Shown here: positions 10,849-20,065 of the stretch, piece after piece
Numbering within the stretch: position 1 is the stretch's first letter
Layout: each line of letters begins with the position of its first letter
Assembly (NCBI GenBank): GCA_017644185.1
Contig: JAEPMA010000003.1
Coordinates: forward strand, 372,001 to 436,000
DNA: 64,000 bases
Direction: 5' to 3'
Source: Rhodospirillales bacterium
Lineage (GTDB): Bacteria; Pseudomonadota; Alphaproteobacteria; Rhodospirillales; Casp-alpha2
Made by a program: the position numbers and the translations under genes
The notes under the pieces: generated by a model
Told to the model about the DNA's origin: nothing
Database searches by the model: none
Seen by the model: the letters and a program-made list of their open reading frames with translations, nothing else

Positions 10849-11871
10849 ATGAAATCAGCAGCCGAAGATATCGAAAGCGTTCTGGTCCACGTCGGCCTCG
10901 ACAGGCTGGGCGACGGGCTATTGAAGCTTCCCTTCGTGCGCGGGCTGAAGACCGCGTTCCCAAACGCCAAGATCACATGGTTCGCCGGCAAGGAGACGAC
11001 CGTTTATCAACGGAGCCTGAAGCCGCTCGCCGACGATCTGATCGACGAGATCATTGAATACGGCGGTATCGGGGAAAGCCCGAAGGAGCTTCTCGGTCCG
11101 CGCCCATTGAATAACCGCCGCTTCGATCTTGTTATCGATACGCAGCGGAATTTCTGGATCGCACTTGCCGTGCGCCGCATCCGCCACAAGACGTTCGTAT
11201 CGCCCGCCGCAAGGTTCCTGCTCTCTTCGAGCAAACCTAAATCCGGATACAAATTCCCAAAAGCGATGCAGCGGCAAATGTTGGATTTATTGGAAATCTC
11301 ATCGGGGAAGACGTGCGAGACGCCGACCTCGCTCAATCTGCCGATACCGCCGCGATACGCGGAGGCGGCCGGGCAGTTGCTGCCCGCCGGCGCACGCTAT
11401 GCCGCCTTCGCGCCCGGCTCCGGGGGCAGGCCCAAGTGCTGGCCTTTGGAGCGTTTCATTACTGTGGCGCGTACGGTGATGGAGAGAGATATCCGGCCCG
11501 TGTTTCTGATCGGCCCTCAGGAAGAAGAGTGGGTCGAGCAAATCAAGGCCGATGTTCCAGGCGCGCACCTCCCGCTTCAATCGGAAGAGGGCAGGGCATT
11601 CGATTACGATCCATTATTGACGATCGCACTTGGGGCACGGCTGACCGCCGCCCTTTCTAACGATTCCGGGATCGCGCACATGCTCGCCGTTGGAAATACA
11701 CCATTGGTGGTGATGTATGGCCCGACGGTCTATGAGAAATTCCCGCCAATGACGGACGACATTACCGTCATCCGCGCCGAGACCTTCGGGTCCCGCGAGA
11801 TGACTTCGATCCCGGTCGATGAAGTTACGAGCGCGCTTCTTGCGTTGTTGGAGGGGGCACCCGCTTCATAA
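10849..11871 (+). CDS. Glycosyltransferase family 9 (heptosyltransferase-like)
   Basis: The product is a predicted cytoplasmic transferase of the ADP-heptose:LPS heptosyltransferase family, 340 residues from ATG 10849 (AAGGGAG upstream). Two Rossmann halves are visible: the N-terminal VLVHVGLDRLGDGLLKLPFVRGLK, and a C-terminal nucleotide-sugar half with AAFAPGSGGRPKCWPLERF and SNDSGIAHMLAVGNTPLVVMYGP. The Ser/Asp-Ser/Thr-Gly-His signature near the end is the family hallmark. It probably adds a sugar to the LPS core or another surface glycan; acceptor and donor cannot be read from sequence. Its 3' end overlaps convergent ampG by 47 bp. A second GT9 gene lies on the other side of ampG. Confidence 0.85.
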   Translation: MKSAAEDIESVLVHVGLDRLGDGLLKLPFVRGLKTAFPNAKITWFAGKETTVYQRSLKPLADDLIDEIIEYGGIGESPKELLGPRPLNNRRFDLVIDTQRNFWIALAVRRIRHKTFVSPAARFLLSSSKPKSGYKFPKAMQRQMLDLLEISSGKTCETPTSLNLPIPPRYAEAAGQLLPAGARYAAFAPGSGGRPKCWPLERFITVARTVMERDIRPVFLIGPQEEEWVEQIKADVPGAHLPLQSEEGRAFDYDPLLTIALGARLTAALSNDSGIAHMLAVGNTPLVVMYGPTVYEKFPPMTDDITVIRAETFGSREMTSIPVDEVTSALLALLEGAPAS

Positions 11872-13135
11872 GCCAGATCAATAAGACCAGACCCGGGATT
11901 GCCGCCAGCCCCGTCAAAAGGAAATACGACACCCAGTCGATCTGGTCGGCAAGCCAGCCCCCGCCCGACGCCAAGACGGTCCGCGAGAACCCCATCAACG
12001 ACGACAGTAAGGCGAACTGGGTCGCCGTGTAGGCGACATTGCAGAGCCCGGACAGATAAGCGACAAACGCGATGGTGCCGATCCCGCCCGTCAGATTCTC
12101 GACCCCGATGGTTACGAACAGCATCGGCAGTTCCGGGCCGATATAGGCCTGCAGGGCGAACACCGCGTTCGACGCAGCCTGAAGAATGCCGCCGAACATC
12201 AGCGCGTTCAGGGTGCCGTAGCGCGCCACGAACGCGCCTCCGACAATCCCACCGATGATGGTTGCGGCGAGCCCAAAACCTTTCGTCACCAGCCCGACTT
12301 CCGTCTTCGAAAACCCGATATCCAGATAGAACGGGTTGGCCATTACGCCCAACAGCGCATCGCCGTATTTATAGAGGGCGATGAACAACAGGATCATCAG
12401 CCAGTTCCGGCGCGACATGAACTCGGCGAACGGCATCCAGACGGCGCTGCGCAAAACCTCGAACACATGCGCGAGTTTCGATCCTTTGCGCTGCACATCT
12501 TCGCCGCTACGGCGATCCGGTTCCGGACCGAGCAACGTCGCAACCATCCCAATGGCGACGAGGAACGCCATGACCGCGTAAGCCGAGAACCAGCCCGCCT
12601 GATCGGCGATCACCAGGGCACCGGCACCCGACGCGAAGGTCGCGACCCGATAGCCGACGACATAGTTGGCCGCGCCTGCACCCATTTTCTCTTCGTCAAG
12701 GATTTCAATCCGATAGGCGTCAACGACGATGTCCTGGGTGGCGGATGCGAACGCCAGTACGACAGCCCAAAGCGCGGTCCACAAGAGATCTTCCGCCGGG
12801 TCCGTTGCCCCCAGCATCAATATCGCCCCCATGACGCAGCATTGCGCCAACAACAGCCAACCCCGCCGCTGACCAAGTAGCCGCGTCAGTAACGGAAGCG
12901 GACACCGGTCCACCAGGGGTGCCCACAGGAACTTGAGCGCATAGGCGCTGGACGCGATAGAAAACCAACCAATGACGGTGAGCGATACGCCCTCGTCATG
13001 CAGCCACGCGGACAGTGTCCCGTAAACCAGCAATAACGGCAGACCACAGGAGAAGCCCAGAAGTAAAATCAGGAAGACGCGGAGCTCGAAATAGACGGTA
13101 ACGGCGGAGACCCAGCCCTGTATGCGGGGCGGCAT
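11825..13135 (-). CDS. ampG: AmpG-type muropeptide MFS permease
   Basis: The product is a 436-residue inner-membrane carrier with about 12 hydrophobic segments. The AmpG pattern is clear: GFSCGLPLLLVYGTLSAWLHDEGVSLTVIGWF, then YALKFLWAPLVDR and an LLGQRRGWLL loop. AmpG imports GlcNAc-anhydroMurNAc peptides for cell-wall recycling and can feed beta-lactamase induction; no ampR/ampC is nearby. It lies 8 bp downstream of a GT9 gene on the same strand and overlaps the convergent upstream GT9 gene by 47 bp. The murein hydrolase MltA in this window would supply its substrate. Confidence 0.88.
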   Translation of the reverse strand: MPPRIQGWVSAVTVYFELRVFLILLLGFSCGLPLLLVYGTLSAWLHDEGVSLTVIGWFSIASSAYALKFLWAPLVDRCPLPLLTRLLGQRRGWLLLAQCCVMGAILMLGATDPAEDLLWTALWAVVLAFASATQDIVVDAYRIEILDEEKMGAGAANYVVGYRVATFASGAGALVIADQAGWFSAYAVMAFLVAIGMVATLLGPEPDRRSGEDVQRKGSKLAHVFEVLRSAVWMPFAEFMSRRNWLMILLFIALYKYGDALLGVMANPFYLDIGFSKTEVGLVTKGFGLAATIIGGIVGGAFVARYGTLNALMFGGILQAASNAVFALQAYIGPELPMLFVTIGVENLTGGIGTIAFVAYLSGLCNVAYTATQFALLSSLMGFSRTVLASGGGWLADQIDWVSYFLLTGLAAIPGLVLLIWLMKRVPPPTTQEARS

Positions 13136-13143
13136 ATTCGGGT

Positions 13144-14385
13144 TCAGCCCGCAGCCGCGGCCTGCGCGCCGGCGGACTTTCCGTCGGCAATCAGACCCTT
13201 GCAGACATTCCAGACATCATCGACCGGGATCGCGGCTACGCATGGGAAGACGTCGTACTTGCTGTCGCGTTTATGACAGCGCCAGAAACAGTGATAGCAC
13301 TCCATCGTCTCGTAGATGAACCGTGCGTTGTCAGGGCTGACTTGTTCCGGGTAGGGGACGAAGCTCGTAAAATGGCCGCCACCGACGATTACCAGCGTCG
13401 GCGCCCCGAGCGAAATCGACAAGTGCGCGGGCCCGGTGTCGTTACTAATCACCAGCCCGGCGGTCTTCATCAACCGCATCAGTTCGACGAGCGAGGTTCG
13501 TCCCGTCAGGTCGGTGACCCCGGGGCGTTTTGCGATGTCGTCCAACAATGCCGCGTCCCACCTTTCGGCGCGGGTCCCGACAAACATCACCTTCCAGCCC
13601 ATTTCCAGCAACTTCTCGGCGATGCTGACGTAAGATGCGAACGGCCAGCGGCGACCCGGTTCGTTGCTGCCGGGATTAAGCACCGCATACGGACCCTCGC
13701 CGGTAAGGCTCGAGGGGTCTTCCGGCCATTCTATTTTCGGGGGAACCGGGTCGATGCGTTTGCCGGCGACGGCGGACACAAACCGGAAGTGCCGGATGAT
13801 TTCGTGGGTCGGGTAGGGACCAGTATCGATGATTTCATCGACCTGGCTCAGATAGAATGTGAACTCGGACCGGGTCGGCTCGTTGACGTATGGCATCGAG
13901 ACGACGGTACGCTTCGCCGCCGAACCCCAGACCAGACTGTCCGCCATCATCGCACGCCTAAGATATGAATCACAGACGGCGGTTTCCGGGGCCAGGCGCC
14001 TGACCATCAAATTCACCCGAAACCGGTACATCAGCTTTCGCGCATAGGCATGCTCGTCGATGGTGATGACGCGGTAACCGGCGAACACCTGATCCGATAT
14101 CGGCTTCCAGCTGTCGCAACCCAGTACAGTAATATCGGATTTATCGACACCGAACGCGTCGGCGTAATGATCGAGGCTTTGGCGAAACAGCATCATGTCC
14201 CCGATGCCGTCCATGCGCACAACCAGAAGGCCACGATGCGGTTTGAAAACCGGGAAATGCCGGGCGATCAGATCGAACGGCCTGAACATCCACCAGCGCC
14301 GGCGCATCCCGGCCGGGAACATCCGCCAGAACGCGGAAACCTCGATCTTTGGCCGGTCGGCAGCGGGCTGGTCGATGTTTCTCAT
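13144..14385 (-). CDS. Glycosyltransferase family 9 protein
   Basis: A 413-residue heptosyltransferase-family protein. After a 60-residue basic and aromatic leader it shows GLLVVRMDGIGDMMLFRQSLDHY (first Rossmann motif) and, in the C-terminal half, AVLNPGSNEPGRRWPFASYVSIAEKL and ISNDTGPAHLSISLGAPTLVIVGGGHF, the donor-binding signature. A Cys/His-rich segment near residue 375 (CYHCFWRCHKR) is found in some GT9 proteins that act on polysaccharides. It is transcribed just upstream of ampG with an 8-bp gap, so the two are probably co-transcribed. The acceptor is unknown. Confidence 0.85.
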   Translation of the reverse strand: MRNIDQPAADRPKIEVSAFWRMFPAGMRRRWWMFRPFDLIARHFPVFKPHRGLLVVRMDGIGDMMLFRQSLDHYADAFGVDKSDITVLGCDSWKPISDQVFAGYRVITIDEHAYARKLMYRFRVNLMVRRLAPETAVCDSYLRRAMMADSLVWGSAAKRTVVSMPYVNEPTRSEFTFYLSQVDEIIDTGPYPTHEIIRHFRFVSAVAGKRIDPVPPKIEWPEDPSSLTGEGPYAVLNPGSNEPGRRWPFASYVSIAEKLLEMGWKVMFVGTRAERWDAALLDDIAKRPGVTDLTGRTSLVELMRLMKTAGLVISNDTGPAHLSISLGAPTLVIVGGGHFTSFVPYPEQVSPDNARFIYETMECYHCFWRCHKRDSKYDVFPCVAAIPVDDVWNVCKGLIADGKSAGAQAAAAG

Positions 14386-14416
14386 GAATTGAGCGTATCC
14401 CCGGTCTATGCCGGGC

Positions 14417-16240
14417 TCAACCCGCCTCCTTCTTGCGCTCCGCCTTTTTGCGTTCGTGCGGGTCGAGAAGACGCTTGCGCAGTCTCAGCGACGTCGGCGT
14501 CACTTCCAGAAGCTCATCGTCCGCGACATAGGCGATGGCGTCTTCCAGGCTCATGCGCCGGGGCGGCGTCAGGCGAATGGCTTCGTCCGAACCCGCGGCG
14601 CGGAAGTTGGTGAGCTGCTTGGATTTGAGCGGGTTGACCTCGAGGTCGTTCTCGCGGCTGTGTTCGCCGATGATCATCCCCTCGTAAACCGGCACGCCGC
14701 CACCGAGGAATAACACCCCCCGGCCCTCGAGACCGGCCAGCGCATACGCCACCGATTTTCCCGTCGCGTTCGAGATCAGCACGCCGTTGCGGCGGCCGGG
14801 CACGGTCCCCTGAAAAGGGGCGTAACCGTGAAACATCCGGTTCATGACACCGGTGCCGCGGGTTTCCGTGAGGAATTCCCCGTGATAGCCGATCAGCCCC
14901 CGGGACGGCACGACGAACGAGAGGCGGACCTTGCCGCCACCGGCCTGTTTCATTTCCGTCATTCGGCCTTTGCGCACGCTCAGGGCTTCGACGACGATTC
15001 CGGAGAACTCCTCATCGACGTCGACGATCACGTCTTCGACCGGTTCGAGACGTTCGCCGGATTCCGGGTCTTCACGGAACAGTACGCGCGGCCGGGAGAT
15101 CGAAAGCTCGTAGCCTTCGCGCCGCATCTGTTCGATCAGCACCCCCAACTGCAGCTCGCCACGCCCGGCGACGTCAAATGCATCCTTATTGTCGGTTTCG
15201 GTAATTCGGATCGCAACGTTCCCCTCTGCCTCGCGGAGAAGACGTTCGCGAATCATACGCGAGGTGACCTTGTCGCCATCCTGCCCGGCGAAGGGCGAGG
15301 AGTTGACCGAGAACGTCATCGCGAGGGTCGGCGGATCGACGGGCTGCGCGTTGAGAGGCTCCTCGACTTCGGCCACACAAAGCGTGTCGGCGACGGTTGC
15401 CTTGGCGAGACCGGAAATCGCAACGATATCCCCGGCCACCCCGTGTTCGATGGCTTCGCGCTTCACGTCGCGGAAGGCGAGAATCTTCTGTACCCGGCCT
15501 TGTTCAACGACCTTACCACCGGCGCGGAGCGCCTTGATCGGCTGGTTGGGCTTCACCGAACCCGAGAAGATACGCCCGGTCAGAATCCGCCCCAGATATG
15601 GATCGGCTTCGATCGTCGTCACCAGCATGCGGAAAGGCCCGTCAGGGTCGGCTTCGGGCTCCTTGACGTGCTTGACGATGCATTCGAACAACGGCGCGAG
15701 ATCGCCCGATCCCGCATCCGGTTCTGCCGCTGCCCAGCCATCGCGGCCGGACGCGAAGAGCGTCGGAAAATCCAGCTGCTCGTCGTTGGCGTCCAGGGCC
15801 GTGAACAGGTCGAAGACCTCGTCCTGCACTTCGTAGGGACGGGCGTCGGACTTGTCGACCTTGTTGACGACGACGATGGGTTTGAGGCCGAGGCTCAACG
15901 CCTTCGACGTCACGAACTTGGTTTGCGGCATCGGCCCTTCGGCAGCGTCGACCAGCAAAACGACCCCGTCCACCATCGAAAGAATGCGCTCCACTTCACC
16001 GCCGAAATCCGCGTGGCCCGGGGTGTCGACGATGTTGACGCGCGTACCCTGCCATTCGACGGAGGTGCACTTAGCGAGAATGGTAATGCCGCGTTCGCGC
16101 TCGAGCTCGCCCGAGTCCATGACGCGCTCGGCGACTTTCTGGTTGTCGCGGAAGGCGCCCGACTGGCGCATCATATTGTCGACCAAAGTGGTTTTGCCAT
16201 GGTCGACGTGCGCGATAATCGCGATGTTTCTGAGGTTCAT
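14417..16240 (-). CDS. typA: Ribosome-associated GTPase TypA/BipA
   Basis: TypA is a translational GTPase related to EF-G and LepA that helps 50S assembly and stress adaptation. The protein has 607 residues, typical. GTPase motifs are G1 [10 protein letters not shown] (residues 10-19), G3 [14 protein letters not shown] and G4 [12 protein letters not shown]-like domains and the TypA-specific C-terminal domain follow, with a basic tail ([20 protein letters not shown]). The gene is separated from the upstream PfkB kinase gene by only 30 bp, so both may be co-transcribed. Confidence 0.96.
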   Translation of the reverse strand: MNLRNIAIIAHVDHGKTTLVDNMMRQSGAFRDNQKVAERVMDSGELERERGITILAKCTSVEWQGTRVNIVDTPGHADFGGEVERILSMVDGVVLLVDAAEGPMPQTKFVTSKALSLGLKPIVVVNKVDKSDARPYEVQDEVFDLFTALDANDEQLDFPTLFASGRDGWAAAEPDAGSGDLAPLFECIVKHVKEPEADPDGPFRMLVTTIEADPYLGRILTGRIFSGSVKPNQPIKALRAGGKVVEQGRVQKILAFRDVKREAIEHGVAGDIVAISGLAKATVADTLCVAEVEEPLNAQPVDPPTLAMTFSVNSSPFAGQDGDKVTSRMIRERLLREAEGNVAIRITETDNKDAFDVAGRGELQLGVLIEQMRREGYELSISRPRVLFREDPESGERLEPVEDVIVDVDEEFSGIVVEALSVRKGRMTEMKQAGGGKVRLSFVVPSRGLIGYHGEFLTETRGTGVMNRMFHGYAPFQGTVPGRRNGVLISNATGKSVAYALAGLEGRGVLFLGGGVPVYEGMIIGEHSRENDLEVNPLKSKQLTNFRAAGSDEAIRLTPPRRMSLEDAIAYVADDELLEVTPTSLRLRKRLLDPHERKKAERKKEAG

Positions 16241-16270
16241 CGATTTTGTCCGTAAAAGGGGAAAGGGCTG

Positions 16271-17263
16271 TTAGCCGTCAATATCCTGAAGCAGGTGTTG
16301 CACGCCGGCGGTCGGGCGCGCGCCGATCTGCTGGATGATGACGGCGGCCAGTAACCCGCCGAGCTTTGCCGACGTCTTAAGATCGTGTCCTTGCGTATGC
16401 GCGGCCAGGAACCCGGCGGCGTAGGCATCACCCGCGCCCGTCGTGTCGACAACGTGCTCGACCGGGGACGCTGCGACGGAGATCGTATCGTCGGCGGTCA
16501 CTACGACCGAGCCTTTCTCGGAGCGGGTCAAGGCAGCGATATCGACGACGCCTCGGATTTTCTGGGCCGCCGTATCGAAATCGTCGACCTGATAGAGCGA
16601 CAGGATCTCGTCCTCGTTGGCGAACAGGATATCCACGTGTTCTTCGATGAACGGAATAAACCCGTCGCGGTGACGGTCGACGCAGAACGGGTCGGAAAGC
16701 GAGAGCGCCACCTTGCGCCCGGCGTCGTGTGCGATCTTTGAGGCTTGAAAGAACGCTTCGCGGGCCGGGTCGGGATCCCAGAGATAACCCTCGAGATAGG
16801 TGACCTGGGCCGCCTTGACCTGATCCGGATCAAGATCGGCGGGCGCGAAGTCGACACAGGCGCCAAGATAGGTCTGCATCGTGCGCTGCCCATCGGGCGA
16901 AATAAGGACAAGACACGTTGCCGTGGGGGCGCCGTCATCTGCCATCGGCGTCGTGAAATCCACACCCGCGGCGCGGATATCATGAGCGAACACAGTGCCG
17001 AGCTGATCTTCTTTCACCTTTCCCGAAAACGCCGCACGCCCGCCCAGCGCCGCGACACCCGCCAAGGTGTTGGCGGCGGACCCACCCGAGCTTTCGATCG
17101 CCTGGCCGGATTTTTCGTAGAGCGTGCGCTGCTCTTCGGCACTGACGAGGGCCATGGCGCCCTTTGAAAGACCGTTTTCCGAGAGGAAGTCGTCCCCGGT
17201 CTGAACAAGGATATCGACAATCGCGTTGCCGATGCCTAGGACGTCATACTGTGCTTCAGGCAT
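16271..17263 (-). CDS. PfkB-family kinase, adenosine kinase-like
   Basis: A 330-residue sugar/nucleoside kinase with start ATG at 17263 ([18 protein letters not shown]); a longer frame to 17347 is not conserved in character. It has PfkB signature 1 ([24 protein letters not shown]) and signature 2 [16 protein letters not shown] with the catalytic Asp. The overall pattern (GNAIVDI, then a glycine-rich small-residue lid) is that of the alphaproteobacterial adenosine kinase group; ribokinase-type specificity cannot be excluded. It sits immediately upstream of typA on the same strand. Confidence 0.85.
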   Translation of the reverse strand: MPEAQYDVLGIGNAIVDILVQTGDDFLSENGLSKGAMALVSAEEQRTLYEKSGQAIESSGGSAANTLAGVAALGGRAAFSGKVKEDQLGTVFAHDIRAAGVDFTTPMADDGAPTATCLVLISPDGQRTMQTYLGACVDFAPADLDPDQVKAAQVTYLEGYLWDPDPAREAFFQASKIAHDAGRKVALSLSDPFCVDRHRDGFIPFIEEHVDILFANEDEILSLYQVDDFDTAAQKIRGVVDIAALTRSEKGSVVVTADDTISVAASPVEHVVDTTGAGDAYAAGFLAAHTQGHDLKTSAKLGGLLAAVIIQQIGARPTAGVQHLLQDIDG

Positions 17264-17483
17264 GGATAGGCTCGCAGAAGAAAATTGGAAATTAAGGCGC
17301 TGTACGCCATTTGGCGCGGAGTATAGCCATTGCCAGGCTTCGGGCAAGCGCGATCCCTGGAAACGGGCCGGCCTTTCTGTTGCCGGGTTGGAGCAATTTC
17401 GATGGAATATTAAAGATGGTTAATAATTTATTGATATTACATGAAATTCGAATGTTCTTCAGATTTTACTTGAGAATCCGCGC

Positions 17484-17512
17484 TTGACCGGAACGCACGC
17501 ACACCCTTAAAT
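17484..17512 (+). promoter_or_regulatory. Candidate sigma-70 promoter upstream of the EI24 gene
   Basis: TTGACC (17484-17489) and TTAAAT (17507-17512) are separated by 17 bp, within a 292-bp AT-rich gap between the divergent PfkB and EI24 genes. The expected transcript begins near 17519, 37 bases ahead of the ATG. The rest of this gap (17264-17483) holds AT-rich sequence with TTAA motifs but no gene that I can support. Confidence 0.45.
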
Positions 17513-17555
17513 CATTAGGATCACTGCATTTTCCTAGGAATCAGGCCGAATCAAT

Positions 17556-18242
17556 ATGATAAGCGCATTTGTTAAAGGCATTGATCAGTTAAGCGACAAA
17601 AACACTCGAAAATACTTATGGCTTTCGATTTTGGCGGCATTGATCACGCTGATTGTCCTTTGGACCGTCGTCGGTTTTGTGCTGCGCGAAACCTCGATTT
17701 CCGAAATCGGCTGGCTTGAAGGGGCGGTTGATATTCTGGGCGGACTCGCCACACTTGCGCTGACATGGTTTTTATTCCCGGCAACGGTCAGCGGTGTGAT
17801 CGGGCTGTTTCTGGACCAGGTCGCGGATTGCGTGGAAGCGCGCCACTACCCGGGCCTACCCGATGCCAACGGCCAGTCGATCGGCGAAACCGTCGTGATG
17901 TCCGCAAAGTTCCTTGGCATCCTTATCGTGCTCAACATTCTGATGTTGCCGTTCCTGTTCCTCGGGCCGCTTTTCCCTTTTGTTTTCTATCTGGTGAACG
18001 GTTATCTTCTGGGCCGGGAGTACTTTGAGCTGGTAGCGTCCAGACGGCTCCCACCGGCGGAAGTGACCAAGCTGCGCAAGGCCCGTCAGGGCAGCGTAAT
18101 GATGGTCGGAATCGCGATTGCATTCGCACTGACGATTCCGGTGGTCAATCTGCTGATGCCGATCGTCGCCACCTCGGCCATGGTGCACATGTACGAGAAG
18201 TGGCATCCGACCGGCGCGAGGGGGACGGCGGTCAAAGCTTGA
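17556..18242 (+). CDS. EI24/CysZ-like domain membrane protein
   Basis: A 228-residue polytopic inner-membrane protein. The pattern (FVKGIDQLSDKNTRKYLWLSI, long hydrophobic helices near residues 25-48, 58-85, 118-150 and 178-205, and an amphipathic loop with DQVADCVEARHYPG) matches the EI24 domain family, which includes the sulfate transporter CysZ. There are no sulfur genes nearby, so sulfate transport is not inferred. ATG at 17556 follows a plausible promoter. The bactofilin gene follows after 56 bp. Confidence 0.78.
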   Translation: MISAFVKGIDQLSDKNTRKYLWLSILAALITLIVLWTVVGFVLRETSISEIGWLEGAVDILGGLATLALTWFLFPATVSGVIGLFLDQVADCVEARHYPGLPDANGQSIGETVVMSAKFLGILIVLNILMLPFLFLGPLFPFVFYLVNGYLLGREYFELVASRRLPPAEVTKLRKARQGSVMMVGIAIAFALTIPVVNLLMPIVATSAMVHMYEKWHPTGARGTAVKA

Positions 18243-18260
18243 TTTTACCGCCATGATTTT

Positions 18261-18277
18261 CCGGGCCGTCTGCCCGG
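18261..18277 (+). terminator. Short GC stem-loop after the EI24 gene
   Basis: CCGGGC-CGTCT-GCCCGG forms a perfect 6-bp stem 18 bases after the EI24 stop codon. No U-run follows, so it is at best a weak or attenuating terminator ahead of the bactofilin gene. Confidence 0.3.
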
Positions 18278-18298
18278 TCTCACGAGGGATAGAAGTTC

Positions 18299-18889
18299 AT
18301 GTTCGGAAAAAAGAAAGACGAGGAAGATCCCGCAAAAGCACCCGAGAAAGCTGACGCCCTGCCGGCGCAGATGGAGGGTGCAGACGATGAAGCCGGCGAT
18401 GCACCGCCGCTAAAGCCGTTTTCCCGCAAGGGCTCGCACGCCCCGGCCAAACCGCCATCGTCCAGCGCGCATATGCCCGACCTGCAGCGCCGCGCCCCCG
18501 ACCTTCCCAGTGCGCCCGCCCGCCGTATCGACCGCCCGCGCGCCGGCGATATGGAAAGCCGACGTCTGATCGTCGGCCGCGACATCCAGCTCAATGGCGA
18601 GATTACTGCGTGCGACAAGCTGGTTGTCGAAGGTCATGTCGAAGTGACATTACCTGGTGCCCGCGTGCTTGAGATTTCGCCCAGCGGATATTTCAAGGGT
18701 GCCGCCGAAGTCGACGAAGCCGACATCAGTGGCCGCTTCGACGGCGATCTGATCGCGCGCGAACGCCTGATCGTCCGCTCCGGTGGCCGCATCCACGGAA
18801 AGGTGCGTTACGGCCGGATCGTGATCGAGTCGGGCGGCGAAATCGCAGGCGACATGCAGACGCTGAGCGAAAAGAGCGCCGATGAATGA
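18299..18889 (+). CDS. Bactofilin family protein
   Basis: A 196-residue polymer-forming cytoskeletal protein. The first 75 residues are a charged, proline-rich flexible tail (MFGKKKDEEDP at the start). Residues of about 80-190 form the bactofilin beta-helix, recognised by repeated short strands (LIVGRDIQLNGEI, GRFDGDLIARERLIVRSGGRIHGKV, GRIVIESGGEIAGDM). Bactofilins form membrane-associated filaments that place cell-wall enzymes. The 3' end overlaps the next gene by 8 bp, so the downstream lipoprotein is probably translationally coupled to it. Confidence 0.92.
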   Translation: MFGKKKDEEDPAKAPEKADALPAQMEGADDEAGDAPPLKPFSRKGSHAPAKPPSSSAHMPDLQRRAPDLPSAPARRIDRPRAGDMESRRLIVGRDIQLNGEITACDKLVVEGHVEVTLPGARVLEISPSGYFKGAAEVDEADISGRFDGDLIARERLIVRSGGRIHGKVRYGRIVIESGGEIAGDMQTLSEKSADE

Positions 18890-19340
18890 CGCCCCGGGGT
18901 TGCCCCGGCGGCTGGCTGCGTTTCTGTTGCTGACGGTGCTCACGGGTTGCACCGGGGCCGCGGTGGCGCCGTCTCCGGCACCGGAAGCGCCTTCAACGGC
19001 CACCCCGAAACCGGCGCCTAGAACTTCGGCGATTCCCGCACCCAAATCTGCGCCGAAACCAAAGCCCGAACCGGAGATCAACGCCCCGAAAGCGACGGAC
19101 GTTATCGGCTGGGACACGGCGGCCCTGAATGAGACGTTCGGTCCGGCAAGCCTGGTACGCCGCGACCTGGGCGCGGAAATCTGGCAATACCGCACCGATG
19201 AATGCGTATTGTTCCTGTTTCTTTATCCGGCAGGTTCGGACAGCGCGCTAAAAGTCGAGCATCTCGATGCCCGTGGGGGAGAAACGGTAACCGATGCCTG
19301 TCTCAAGTCCGTCGTTCGGCGGTTTATTTTGCGTGGATAA
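18882..19340 (+). CDS. Small predicted lipoprotein of unknown function
   Basis: The 152-residue product starts with a signal peptide ending in a lipobox LTGC at residues 20-23, so it is probably a lipoprotein. A proline/alanine/lysine-rich linker follows to about residue 65, then a compact domain (DVIGWDTAALNETFGPASLVRRDLGAEIWQYR and a Cys-containing CVLFLFLYP segment). Its pattern is reminiscent of short outer-membrane assembly-type lipoproteins but I cannot assign a family. It overlaps the bactofilin gene, suggesting a shared envelope role, and converges on nth with a 9-bp gap. Confidence 0.75.
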   Translation: MNDAPGLPRRLAAFLLLTVLTGCTGAAVAPSPAPEAPSTATPKPAPRTSAIPAPKSAPKPKPEPEINAPKATDVIGWDTAALNETFGPASLVRRDLGAEIWQYRTDECVLFLFLYPAGSDSALKVEHLDARGGETVTDACLKSVVRRFILRG

Positions 19341-19349
19341 TCCGGCGCC

Positions 19350-19988
19350 TTAGTCCAGCGTCGTCTTCCCCTTGAACCCGCAAACGTCGATCACCTTGCA
19401 GTTCGGGCAATCGGGCTTTCGTGCCTTGCAGACGTAACGTCCGAGTAGAATCAACCAGTGGTGCGCGTGCAGCGCGAATTCGGCAGGCGTCACTTTGAGA
19501 AGTTTCTTTTCGACCGCGAGCGGCGTCTTGCCGGGCGCAAGACCGGTGCGGTTGGAAACCCGGAAGATGTGGGTATCGACGGCGATCGTCGGCTCACCGA
19601 AGGCGATGTTGCGGACCACATTCGCGGTCTTGCGGCCGACACCGGGAAGCGCTTCCAAGGCCGCTTGATCGTTCGGGACCTCGCCGCCGTGATGGTCGAT
19701 TAAAAGATGCGCGGCCGCCATCACGTTTTTGGCTTTGGTGTTATAGAGGCCGATCGTCTTGATATACTGTTTCAGCCCTTCGAGGCCCAGCTTCACCATC
19801 GCTTCCGGCGTCTTCACTTTCTTAAACAACGGCCTCGTCGCCTTGTTCACGCCGACGTCGGTCGCCTGCGCCGAGAGCGCGACAGCGACAAGGAGCGTAT
19901 ACGGATTGACGTAATGAAGCTCGCCCACCGGTTCCGGTTCGGCATCGCGAAGACGGGAATAGAAAGTAACGACATCGGCTTTTTTCAT
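19350..19988 (-). CDS. nth: Endonuclease III
   Basis: A bifunctional DNA glycosylase/AP lyase for oxidised pyrimidines, 212 residues. The helix-hairpin-helix LPGVGRKTANVV carries the catalytic lysine, VDTHIFRV carries the catalytic aspartate, and the C-terminal 4Fe-4S loop has the canonical spacing Cys-X6-Cys-X2-Cys-X5-Cys (CKARKPDCPNCKVIDVC). It lies tail-to-tail with the small lipoprotein gene. All catalytic residues are present. Confidence 0.97.
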   Translation of the reverse strand: MKKADVVTFYSRLRDAEPEPVGELHYVNPYTLLVAVALSAQATDVGVNKATRPLFKKVKTPEAMVKLGLEGLKQYIKTIGLYNTKAKNVMAAAHLLIDHHGGEVPNDQAALEALPGVGRKTANVVRNIAFGEPTIAVDTHIFRVSNRTGLAPGKTPLAVEKKLLKVTPAEFALHAHHWLILLGRYVCKARKPDCPNCKVIDVCGFKGKTTLD

Positions 19989-20028
19989 GAGTTTGTTATC
20001 CCGTATATCCGCGAAATAGAAAACCCGG

Positions 20029-20058
20029 TTGTTGCGGATCGGCTGGATTGCCTAGAAT
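20029..20058 (+). promoter_or_regulatory. Candidate promoter for leaderless transcription of the DUF2244 gene
   Basis: TTGTTG (20029-20034) and TAGAAT (20053-20058) are 18 bp apart. The -10 box ends 7 bases before the ATG at 20066, so the transcript would begin at or next to the start codon. No Shine-Dalgarno is present, which fits leaderless translation. Confidence 0.45.
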
Positions 20059-20065
20059 GCATCCC

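Noticed and set aside
14828-16255. 475-codon frame antisense to typA
   Set aside because: Shadow of typA with no family motifs; its composition follows the complementary codon positions.
17416-17429. TTAA-AGATGG-TTAA as a CtrA binding site
   Set aside because: The spacer is 6 bp; the CtrA consensus needs TTAA-N7-TTAA.
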